DNA from: Cinnamomum chago
Taxonomy: Eukaryota; Streptophyta; Magnoliopsida; Laurales; Lauraceae
DNA: 64,000 bases
Direction of reading: 5' to 3'
Assembly: GCA_038049695.1 (NCBI GenBank)
Contig: CP142454.1
Span: 21,088,501 to 21,152,500, forward strand
The translations under genes were made by a program, and so were the position numbers. Of this stretch, positions 25,745-35,279 are shown in pieces. The notes under the pieces are model-generated. The model worked only from the letters and a program-made list of their open reading frames with translations, had not been told where the DNA came from and made no database searches. How positions within the stretch are numbered: position 1 is the first letter of the stretch; every line of letters starts with the position of its first letter.

Positions 25745-26039
25745 AACCCCAATGGAGTGTGTAGGACCATGGTTATTCTTTTTTTCGGAATTATAGGTAT
25801 TTGCATTGACTTTCAATTTTTTATTTTTCAGAAATCGAATGTTGAGTCCATTAGTGCTACCACCTTAGAGGTATTGATATTGACTCCCAGTTTTTTATTT
25901 TTCAGGAATCGAATGTTGAATCCATTAGTGCTACCACCTTAAGACCACAAGGGTGTTTACCCGGATTCTCTGTGCCCGGAGGGATTAGTCCAGCCCAAAG
26001 AATTGAGAACCCTCCCATAGTTCAAAAAAAAAAAAAAAA
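25745..26039 (+). mobile_element. SINE with a duplicated middle segment
   Basis: Flanked by AGAGGACAT (25736-25744 and 26040-26048) and ending in about 18 A. The 3' module (about 25,945-26,020, with CCCGGAGGGATTAGTCCA) matches the SINE at 2382, while its head differs. The segment with TTTTTCAG.AATCGAATGTTGA is present twice with a 74-bp period. A related head lies near 32,210-32,265. Confidence 0.7.
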
Positions 26040-26048
26040 AGAGGACAT

Positions 26049-26369
26049 GGGCATGTGTTTGAGGCCATTTGTTATAGTCTATAAAAGTAGGGAACGATGT
26101 GACTATTCATCTTGCAAAATCTGATATATATAACAGATGTTCCAAGGCTGAATAGATATCCATGGGTTCTACAAACACTAATTTTTTTAAAAAAAATTAT
26201 GGGCTTAAGAGTTATGAGCTCCAAGGGCATATGGCATGTTTATTGTATAAAAAGAAGGGCCAAAAGAGATTAGAATTGAAAATCATCTAAATGAGATGAG
26301 TGATTCTAATGTAAAACATATTTTTAAGTCAGAATTAATTTGATGGAAGAGATGGACTTATTTTATAAA
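26049..26369. other. intergenic, no gene seen
   Basis: AT-rich spacer; nothing recognised. Confidence 0.35.
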
Positions 26370-26640
26370 GGACATATTTGGTTGCAAGCATTTATGGATT
26401 TATCGTATGGAGCATTTTAAGAAATTTTAAATATTGTCCCCAACAAGTGGAATTTCGAAATACTTAAAAGGCCGTCCAGCATTCCAAATCTAGGATATTT
26501 AAAAATTCTATTTAACAAAAGTGTTATAAAAAATGCCACCAGCTAGAATTCTAGTGATTCAAATAAGTCATTTCAAATGCTTCTAAGAAATGAAAATCTC
26601 TATTTGAGTCAAATCAAGCCTGGGTCCCATTTGGATGAAG
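26370..26640 (+). mobile_element. MITE related to the 35.4-kb copy
   Basis: Shares TTTGGTTGCAAGCATTT, ATGGAGCATTTT and CCCC.ACAAGTGGAATTT.G in the same order as 35,401-35,690. Diverged and without clear target duplications. Confidence 0.55.
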
Positions 26641-26879
26641 ATCTAAGGTTTGAAAAAAAAAACCCTCAAACTCTTCTAATTTGCACACTAACCCCCTACT
26701 ATGGTCTAACAAACTCAATTCTCGACGAAATTTCGTGCGCACATTTCTAGTGTTAATTCAGACTTATTTGACTCCTAAAAGAACTTAATTGATTAACTAT
26801 GGTAATTACACACTTAGAGTTTTGGGACTTTACATTCCCTCCCTCTTAAAGAACCTTTGGTCCGCCTAAGGTCTAAACT

Positions 26880-27260
26880 AACATACCTCTAGTAAAAGAT
26901 GTGGGTAATCCTTCTTCACTTGATCCCGCAGCTCCCAAGTGGCTTCACATTTATTGTGATGCTCCCATTGGACTTTGACATGGTGAATAGTATTCGTTCT
27001 CAGCACTTGTTGCTTAGTATCTACAATCCTCACTTGCTGCTCAACATTGGTAGCATTGTCTTGAACATCTAAAGGCTGATAAAAGTAGCACACGAGAAGG
27101 GCTAGCGATGTATCTCCTTAACATGGAACACATTATGAATCCTAGAAAGCTACCCTGATAACTTCAATCTATATGCTACCTCTCCAATACGATGAGCAAT
27201 CTCAAATGAACCAATATATCTGTGTGCTAACTTCTCTTTCTGTCTAAATCTCAAGAATTG
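26880..27260 (-). pseudogene. Ty3/gypsy polyprotein C-terminal remnant
   Basis: On the minus strand the pieces read KLAHRYIGSFEIAHRIGEVAYRL, broken here by position: the first half at about 27,230-27,200 and the rest to about 27,165. Then come LSRIHNVFHV near 27,140 and RTNTIHHVKVQWEHH...CEATWE near 27,000-26,930. This is the recognised order at the C-terminal end of plant Ty3/gypsy integrases and chromodomain-like tails (usually RYIGPFEI, GPVAYRL, IHNVFHVS, VKVLW..H..EEATWE). Stop codons and a lost frame interrupt it and no RT, RNase H or LTR is attached. It is a dead fragment. Confidence 0.75.
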
Positions 27261-27428
27261 AGCAAAACAAGCTGCAACCATAAGCATATGCTGTCCACAT
27301 ATTTGTGCTTTTGCTTCTTCTGAGTGAAGCCTTTGTGGCTTAAAGTCACTTCAAATTGGTGATCTCCTATCATGAGAGGATTTTCGCCCCCTAATACTGG
27401 TTTTCCATTAGAATCATGCGGCCATGCC

Positions 27429-27623
27429 CAGGGCTGGACCCAAGTAGCACGTGGTTGCGCTCACTTTCAAACCCATATGAAAAGTCTGGATCCACTTCTA
27501 AAAATCAAATAAAAATTGTTGGTCCATTTTCAAAATACACATGAAAATTTTTGGTTTGCCCCCAAAACCAAATTACCTATTAGGGTTCATACCTCTTAAA
27601 CCAAAATCCTGAGTCCGCCATTG
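27429..27623. mobile_element. short hAT-like MITE
   Basis: 195 bp with ends CAGGGCTGGACCCA and, on the other strand, CAATGGCGGACTCAGG. It is flanked by GCCATGCC and ATCATGCC, an imperfect (6/8) 8-bp duplication as expected of hAT elements. Non-coding. Confidence 0.5.
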
Positions 27624-27780
27624 ATCATGCCACGGGGCACACATCAAGATAAAAGCATTTGATTAAATAAGAAGTCTTCTAGCCTGAGCCTTAACCCTAT
27701 TGGAGTTTGGGTAGAGTTCAACTCCAACTAGTAGCTTAATCATCTCAATCCTAGTGTGAGATTTGGAGCATCGAGCGAGT

Positions 27781-27858
27781 GGGTCCAATACAACAAGGGA
27801 CCTTTGGAAACAAGATTTGTGGGTCCAATACAACAAGGGACCCTTTGGAAACAAGATT

Positions 27859-27861
<3 letters not shown>
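27781..27861. repeat. 40-bp tandem duplication
   Basis: GGGTCCAATACAACAAGGGA and the next 20-21 bases occur twice in tandem, directly before a microsatellite. Confidence 0.9.

Positions 27862-27923
<62 letters not shown>
27862..27923. repeat. (TG)n(AG)n microsatellite
   Basis: Compound dinucleotide repeat. The spurious R-E or S-L reading frames across it are artefacts of the repeat. Confidence 0.95.
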
Positions 27924-27925
<2 letters not shown>

Positions 27926-28170
27926 CTATGATTTTGAGAGACACACTCATCTGGATTTAATGGTAGGTGTTCATGGGTCATGTCGAGCCAGGCTAAGGCA
28001 TATCTAGGCCCAAACCAACTTTAAGAACACAAGCCCGTATCTAGCCCAAAGCCCAACACAGGCTGTAAATGCCAGGCTGGGCAGGGCCAAACTAGGCTTT
28101 TATCAATTGGTCCAGCTTCCTACCAATTGTTCAGTAAAATAATTATCACAAAATTACAAGCACTCCTATT

Positions 28171-29160
28171 CAGGGGCGGACCTACATGTTGTGGGTTGCC
28201 ATAAGGGCCCTAATGCCCCTTTGGCCAAGCCCCCACTTAAAAATAGCCCAAGTCCCCACGACCATTTTCAACTCTGACCTAATCGGCCAATCCCCATTCT
28301 CGTCTCTCTCCCTTCAGCACTCTCCATCTCAGGGGACCGACATTAGCGTACCACCGTCGTGACGCCGTCCCTCCCTCCGGCAGCGACAGGTGCTCTACTC
28401 ATCTTGTCTCTGGTCTCTCTCTCTCTCTCTCTCTCGTGTTTTCCATTTCTCTTTGCATCAGATCTTTGAATACAGATTGCTCTTTTGTTCTTGGTTTTAC
28501 TTAACATTTGGATGTGTTGCTGTTTTTTAGTATTTGATTTGTTTGAAGTGTGTAAGATCTTGATATCTATTATGTTGTGCAGCTTGCGAGTTTTGGTTTT
28601 TGAGAAATTTGATTGATACATGTGGTTCTTAGATTTGATTCAATTGATAACATATGACTACAGGAAGAGATAGATGACTTGCAGCGATTTCATATTATTG
28701 AGCACTATGGGAGATTTTGGCTCCTAATTTTTACTAGGTTATGTCGGATAGTTTTTCTTTCTTACCTTTGAGATTAGAAATTTTGTTAAATGCATGACTT
28801 TTGTGGAATTGATTTCTTTCACTATGATGAATGTTCATCTTACGAATAAAAATGATTGTTTGCGCTGGATATGATCACAACATGTTTGACACAGTTACTA
28901 AAAAAATGCATGAGAAATTAAGACAAAAAAAAATCAAATTGTTCAGCTAAATTCATTTGTTTACCTAAAATTATCATTGGTTATTGAATTGAGATTACCT
29001 ATGTTCTGTTTCAGTAAAGCATAAAACTGTAGGAAACGAGCTAAATGTTTAGGAACCTGTTTGATCTAAGTACCAAAATTTGTGAACCGTCTCTCATCTA
29101 GGGAGGTATACTAACTTCATGAAATTGTGCATCTTGTAAAGAGAAGTAAGAAATGAAAAA

Positions 29161-29196
<36 letters not shown>

Positions 29197-29847
29197 GGGG
29201 TTGAAAATTTAAGAAAGGGAAAGAAACAAATTGCCTTGGATTCATGTCTGTGTTGATTAATCTGACTTCATAATTTATAAGCGTATGCTCATCAGTGTTC
29301 TGTTCTAGAAATCTTACGAGGTTTCTGAGCTTCTTGATCATTTGAGTTTGGTGAGGGCCTAATTTAGTATTTTATTTATTTGAAGTAAAAGATTATTAAC
29401 CATAACCATTCATAAAAAGGATAAAAGGGTATTATAATGGTTTTTAGATTTTTTTTTGCATTAATTGTCCATCTCTTTTCTTTTATTTCTTTTTTTTATT
29501 TGTTTAATGGAAAAACATACAAGTCAAACAAATTAAATTTGTTAAAACAAATTGACTGTCCTCATTTTATTTCCATTAATTGTCCTCTTATAGTTCAAGT
29601 GCCTTCTTTTACCATTTAAAACATTTTTTTTAGAACTGAGGGTACCTTAAATTTTAATTGATATGTATATTTTTTGTGGCTTTGTCTATGTGTATGATGA
29701 CTGAAGTGGATTGGTCTTTGTTTATGTTTCTCAGGTGGATTATTTCTCTTTTGCCAAAGTTTAGAAGAATAACAAAACAATAATTGAATTACTTTTCAAG
29801 TGACTATCGTAAGTCCCCCTCAAACAAAATTCCTAGGTCCGCTACTG
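28171..29847 (+). mobile_element. hAT transposon, internally deleted (1.68 kb)
   Basis: Ends CAGGGGCGGACCTA and, on the other strand, CAGTAGCGGACCTA (13 of 14 alike apart from the second triplet). A perfect 8-bp duplication CTCCTATT flanks it (28163-28170 and 29848-29855). Both features are hAT hallmarks. The left part (about 28,260-28,430) looks like a C/T-rich 5' leader, but no transposase, BED finger or dimerisation region can be read. It is a non-autonomous deletion derivative. A (TG)n(AG)n microsatellite lies inside at 29160-29196. Confidence 0.85.
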
Positions 29848-29855
29848 CTCCTATT

Positions 29856-30469
29856 GGGCCGAGCTCGGCCAAACTCTTGGTTTTTATCGCTTGATCCAAA
29901 CCCATACCAAATATTAAATTGGTAGATAAATTTACGACCAGCCCAAAGCAGACTGGGCTGCCCCGTGAACACCCCCATCTAAAGGTGCACCCAAATGATA
30001 GTCCTGCCCACAACCATCTAAAAGTTGGCGAGCCCATCTGAAACTAGCATCCTCGCCACTGGTGAAGAAATCTCGGTCACTCACAAAGGGAAGTTGATTT
30101 GAAGAAATGGAAGAATTTCGAGATTAGGATCCCTCAGGTATACAAAAACAAGTAAAGGTTTTTCAGCCTTCAGACATTCTCACATTTATTTCCCCTCATG
30201 TGAATCAGTTCAATGCTCGACAACTAGGAAAACAAGGAGATTGAAAGGTTTAAACCCGAATTATACTTCACCTTTATTTCAGACCCTCAAAATCCATTGG
30301 CTTTTATGACACTGACATTTTTATGATTAGATATAATTGCCTGATGATAATGGCAAGATAGAATGTGGAAAGAAACTTAATTAATTACAAGGAGCCTATT
30401 TATTGAAATCATTCAGTGGACATTATGGCCAAAAATCATTAATAATGGGGATTTTTACTGTATAATAGC
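29856..30469. other. intergenic, no gene seen
   Basis: The first 130 bp continue the GGCCGAGCT/GGGCC-type sequence that the hAT element split. The rest is AT-rich and not recognised. Confidence 0.35.
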
Positions 30470-30733
30470 GCTTAGATAAGAGAATGTGCGTCTTACCCCA
30501 GTAGTAAGACGCACCAGTTCTTACCTGACTGCCCAATGTTCGACCATTGGACATGCCACCTTCCTTCACCGGAGGCCTATCTCACCTCACTTGAGGTCTT
30601 CTCCCCCTCATCCAAGGGCTCCCTTACCTAACCTGATGCTTTCTTCCCTCACTTGAGGGCTTCTCCTACTGGCGTGCGTTTGATAAGGTCCTAGCCCCCT
30701 TAGATGGGGGTACCCTTTTTTTTTTTTTCCTTT
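30470..30733 (+). mobile_element. possible SINE ending in a T run
   Basis: Contains a B-box-like TGTTCGACCA near 30,537, C/T-rich direct repeats around CTCACTTGAGG, and ends in about 13 T at 30,718-30,731, as some plant SINEs do. No target duplication was identified. Confidence 0.35.
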
Positions 30734-31469
30734 TGTTAGATAAGGATTCCATTTTTGAGTTGGTCCAGAATGGATCCTCCCCACCTTTTGCAGGTTGGGT
30801 CATTTGGGTAATAGTGGACAGTTGACAGCCCAAGGATTAGGGATGATTGAAAAACCACTCTGGTGGGATGAAAATAACCATCAATTTTCAGGCCTGAAAA
30901 TTCAGATAACGCAGTTTTCACATTTGAATTTGAAGGTGGATCCACATTGTTTGGATCGAATTTTGGGTCTTCCAATGCACCAGGGCTTATACTGGAATCA
31001 TTGGTTCACATCAGCACATGGCCACTGGTTTGGGCCTCTCAATTCACTTCAGAACATGCCCAGAATGTGAATGATATGGTAATTTGGTGCCATTCTACAC
31101 CAGACTTGATAAAATAATAATATGTAAGTGTTGATGCGATGTTAGTTCCTCAATAAAAATTAAAAGAGTATTCCCATCAACAACAAAAATAAAAAATAAA
31201 AAAAATCAGTCACCCATGGGCAGCATCGTACTTCATGCAGGTTCATTTGAGCAGACTAGCCTGTAATTGGGTTGTGTTTTGGACATGCCAGTTTATTTGT
31301 GGCCCACTAGGTCCACAGTCCGGATTATATCTGGTCCACTAAAATGTCCCACTTATCAGTTGTCATAATCAATAAAATCAAAACTTATCAGGTCATTCCG
31401 GAAACTGCACATAACTTTCAGACAACATTTGACATGTGAATAAGGACAGTCCTACCCACATTTAAAATG

Positions 31470-31637
31470 TTCGTGTGGTTAGGAAGTTCAGTTTTACCTT
31501 AAAGGTTCTGCCTTCGAAACCCGATATAGAGGATTAGTGGGTGGTTCTATGTATCCATGAGTTTGCCAATGATCAACCGAAAGGGGGTCGGTGGATTCCC
31601 ATGTTACAAACAAACAAACAAACAAAAAAAAAAAAAG
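31470..31637 (+). mobile_element. possible tRNA-related SINE with A-rich tail
   Basis: A GTGTGGTTAGGAAG head, a B-box-like CCTTCGAAACCC near 31,511, and an (ACAA)n/A-rich tail at 31,605-31,637. Flanking duplications not resolved. Confidence 0.4.
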
Positions 31638-32126
31638 GTCGGGGAGGGGGGGGCGCGGGGCACTAAGATCCTTATAATTGATAAAAGGTATGACTTCTAC
31701 ATTTTCTGGGCATGGGTGGGTCAGGCCAGACCAAAGCTTGACTAATCCCAACCCATTTAGCTTTCAGGCTAACTGCTGAGCCTTGATTGAGAAAGTGGGC
31801 TTAAAAATAGGCTATTTGTATGGGCTTCAAAGTAGGCTATTTCAACGTCTCTCATTTTCCTCTTCATGTTGGGGAATTTGACAAGAAAATGATACTAAAG
31901 CTGAGTACTTGGGCAAGTCTGGATCTAGTGACTTCCAAGGCGCATTGGACTCATCTCAATTATCTAACTTATTAAACTGTGTCACTTTAGATGAGGGCCT
32001 CGGTCAGAATAGGAATAACCCACAGCTGAATTATCTTTTACAAATATATGAACTACAAAATAGCTGGTAGCAGTTTATTTGTCTCTTTTTTATTTTTTGT
32101 TTATGCTAATTTAGACTATTCTATAC
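31638..32126. other. intergenic, no gene seen
   Basis: A G-rich patch (31,638-31,665), then AT-rich sequence. Nothing recognised. Confidence 0.35.
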
Positions 32127-32265
32127 TAATAACTCCGGGGGATTGGTCAACTGGTCAAGACCACAGTTCCTCTCCCTGCTGGAGCTAGAGGTTTTGGTGT
32201 CGATCACCGATTCTCCATTCTTCAGAAACCAAAGGTTAAGTCCACTAGTGCCACCTTTATCTAAT
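32127..32265 (+). mobile_element. SINE-related fragment
   Basis: Shares the block ending CATTAGTGCTACCACC/CACTAGTGCCACC with the SINE at 25,745. It lacks an A tail and target duplication, so it is a fragment. Confidence 0.4.
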
Positions 32266-32400
32266 CAAATCAAAAATTATAAGGGGCCCTAGTCTAATTC
32301 CAAAAAATATGAGGCACTAAACTAAAGTAAATAAAAAGACAGGGTCTATTCTGAAAAACAAACCCAACAAAATTAGATTCCCAATTCCCATCTCCCGTGG

Positions 32401-32924
32401 GAAGAAGTAAACCCTAATTTCTTGGTTGCCTAACCAAAATCCCATCGTTCCCAACATCAAAGGCGACCGACTCCATCAAACCCTAATTCCTCATCTCCAG
32501 CAACGTACGGCCAAGATCTTCCGAAATCAAGAACCCTATCGACCGCGATCAAAGCGTTCTCATCTTCTCTTTCTTTTTTAAGGTAATCTGCTTTTTCTCC
32601 CCTTTTTTATTTATTTATTTCCGTGGATGAAAGTGTGTTTGCTTCTTGATCTCTTGCGAGTTGCGATATCTGTATTGAAATACATATTACCTCAAAAACC
32701 CTACTAGATTGCTGATTTATTCATACAACAAAGATAATCTAGGGTTTTGCACATCACCCAAAACCTGTAATTTTGTTTCTCCTTCCAAAAGATCGTGTCT
32801 TGAGAAGCTTAAATTCGAGTTTTATTCGATCTAAGTTGGAAATCGGTAATCTATGGAACCCCCTTTATTCGATAGAATCTGCAAATCAGTAATCTGTAGA
32901 ATCCCCTTTTTTCTAAGGATAGAG
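32401..32924 (+). promoter_or_regulatory. leader region of the NMT pseudogene
   Basis: Two AAACCCTAA telo-box motifs (near 32,409 and 32,477) lie in the presumed leader, a feature common in promoters and leaders of housekeeping genes. A donor-like AAG|GTAATCT (about 32,582) and an acceptor-like TTTTTTCTAAG (about 32,918), just before the ATG, outline a possible 5' leader intron. If real, the locus was not copied from spliced mRNA. Inferred from sequence only. Confidence 0.4.
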
Positions 32925-34234
32925 ATGGCGAATGGGAATTCGGCATCGGGTTCTCCTGAACGAGACCCGAAACAAGACCCTGATAAGACTGGGAAAGACG
33001 GGAATTTGCCTCCAGAGAGCGATGGGTTGATCGAAAGACTCGCTTGAAGTGTCCAGGACACTGTGATGTTGGGGAAGAAGCACAAGTTTTGGGAGACCCA
33101 ACCCGTCGGGCAGTTCAAAGATCTTGGCAGATTCCAGTCTGCCCGAGGGCCCCATCAAGCCCCCAACCCCCTTTATCTGATGTGAAGAAGGGGCCCTACA
33201 GTCTCCCCACTCTCTATGAATGGACCACCTGCGATATCGACTCAGAGGAGATGTGCATGGAGATCTACAATCTCCCTGCCAACAATTATGTTGAGGACGA
33301 TGAGAATATGTTCAGGTTCAACTACTCCAAGGAGTTCCTCCTGGGCGAGTGCCCACTGGGGTACTTCCGGAGCTGGCACATTGGTGTTCGAGTCATGGAC
33401 TCGAAGAAGCTCGTTGCGTTCATCACAGGGCTGCCTGTGAGGATCCGTGTCCTAGATGAGGTTGTGAAGATGGCTGAGGTCAATTTCCTGTGTGTTCATA
33501 AGAAGCTTAGGTCCAAACGGCTTGCGCCTGTTATGATCAAAGAGCAAGTGCATTTGGAGGATATGTGGCCAGCGGGTTACACCGCTGGGGTGGTTCTCCC
33601 AACACCTATTACGACTTGCCAGTATTGGCACAGGTCACTGAATCCGAAGAAACTGATCAATGTTGGGTTCTCTAGGCTTGGGGCACGCATGACCATGAGC
33701 CGTACCATCAAGCTCTATAAGCTGCCTGAATCGACAGCTACCCCGGGGTTCCGGAAGATGGAGTTGCGTGATGTCCCAGCAGTCACTCGGCTGCTTAGGA
33801 ATTATTTGGGCCAGTTTGTTGTGGCACTGGATTTCAATGTATTTGATGTGGAGCATTGGCTCCATCCAACAGAGGATGTCGTGGATAGTTTTGTGGTCGA
33901 GAGCCCAGAGACCCACGAGATCACTGATTTCTGCAGCTTCTATACACTCCCATCAACCATACTTGGAAACCAGAATTACTCCATTTTAAAAGCTGCATAT
34001 TCATACTACAATGTGTCCACTCAGACACCTTTGCTGCAGCTGATGAACGACATGCTTATTGTGGTGAAGAAGAAGGGTTATGATGTTTTCAATGCATTGG
34101 ATGTCATGCATAATGAGACATTTTTGAAGGAATTGAAATTTGGCCCTGGGGATGGGCAGCTTCACTATTAACTGTATAACTATCGGGTACGACATGGCTT
34201 GAAACCATCAGAGCTTGGGCTTGTTCTTTTGTAG
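32925..34234 (+). pseudogene. NMT1: glycylpeptide N-myristoyltransferase, disrupted
   Basis: Homologous over nearly its full length to plant NMT, the cytosolic enzyme that attaches myristate to N-terminal glycine. KHKFWETQPVGQFKDLG, EWTTCDIDSEEMC, INFLCVHKKLRSKR-type block, TPITTCQYWHRSLNPKKL and KFGPGDG (the family signature) are all present. Lesions: an in-frame TGA at 33045-33047 where an Arg (CGA) is expected; one-base insertions near 33,128 and 33,173 that shift the frame twice; a rearranged and shortened segment near 33,340; and an in-frame loss near 33,545 removing three residues of the conserved VTRRVHLE. A final TAA at 34169-34171 replaces a Tyr and cuts off the last 20 or so codons. 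The original stop is at 34232. The last residues matter because the C-terminal carboxylate is catalytic in NMTs. Several independent lesions make sequencing error an unlikely explanation. The coding part has no introns. Confidence 0.85.
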
Positions 34235-34654
34235 TCTGAGTTCATTTGAACTTTTGTGTTTTTGGTTGTGGCTAGAGGAACATTTTTGTTTAACGTTTTG
34301 TCGTAAAGTTGGATATTGGTCAAATTGCCTTAAGACTGTTTTCTATGATCCCAAGTCTTCTGTGGAATGTGAGAGGGCAGAGTGTTTATGATCTTACCGT
34401 TTATGTTGAGACGGAGAGACATTTATTATCAGTTTATCACCTATTGGATGTTGACATTTCAGATGTTGAATGAGTATGTGTGCTGGGATTGAAGATTGGT
34501 GGACTTGATATTTTTTATGCCTACTTAGTTGTGTTTATTTTCTTGTTGGTTTATGCTTCATGATGCAGGTATGCATGCTGATCTAGTTATTTTGTTTTAC
34601 CATGGTAGTTGGCATTGGATTGACCGTAGATCACATATTTCTAGTATTTGTTGG
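34235..34654. other. 3' flank of the NMT pseudogene
   Basis: T/G-rich sequence fitting a former 3' UTR; no other feature. Confidence 0.4.
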
Positions 34655-34796
34655 CTATGATGCCCAGACACGGGATAGATACTGCAGGGATACGCCATGG
34701 ACATGGCGAGGACACGGATCTAACACATAAAAAGTGTAGTATCGAATACGATACGACACAATACATTGCCCACTTTGAAGTATCCATGCATCATAG
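34655..34796 (+). mobile_element. 142-bp MITE (8-bp TSD, hAT-like)
   Basis: Perfect terminal inverted repeats CTATGATGC/GCATCATAG, flanked by TTTGTTGG and TTTGTAGG (7/8). A second copy in inverse orientation sits in ELF3 intron 2 at 18209-18341. Non-coding. Confidence 0.75.
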
Positions 34797-35279
34797 TTTG
34801 TAGGTTACTTGTTCATGTTAAAAATAGGTAATTTGACCACTGGTGGCTCTGAAAGTACAAAGGCAGAGCATGGTGTTGTGCAAATAGCTAATATTAGAGT
34901 TGCGACTGAAGTTGTAAGTTGCATCAGTGAAATTTCATTACTCTTACATAGAAATTGGTTCGAAAGAATTATCAAAAAGCTTAAACCAATGAACTGTTGT
35001 GGCATGTTTTCTGCAGGTGTAGATTGAGTGGTATTATTGCCCTTGAAATGCTTTTTTTTTTTTCTCGTTGTGAAGAATAGTTAAAGTTCTTAGAAGTTTG
35101 GATGCAACTGGTAACAAATCAGGGGGAGGGATCGCTTATTTTCACCTGATCTCTAATTTTCAGTTGGAAACTTCATGAATCTACTTATCCTACTTGGGCA
35201 AAAATTGCATATGCCTGAGGCTAATTCTGGACCGAATGAACTAAAAAGCACTAAATAACTCACATATCTGAGGAGAATT

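Noticed and set aside
27859-27923. Arg/Glu-repeat or Ser/Leu-repeat proteins
   Set aside because: Translations of a (TG)n(AG)n microsatellite.
33044-34171. Reading the NMT locus as a functional 375-aa protein
   Set aside because: That frame begins at a TTG, its first 40 residues are out-of-frame translation, and it lacks the conserved C-terminus.
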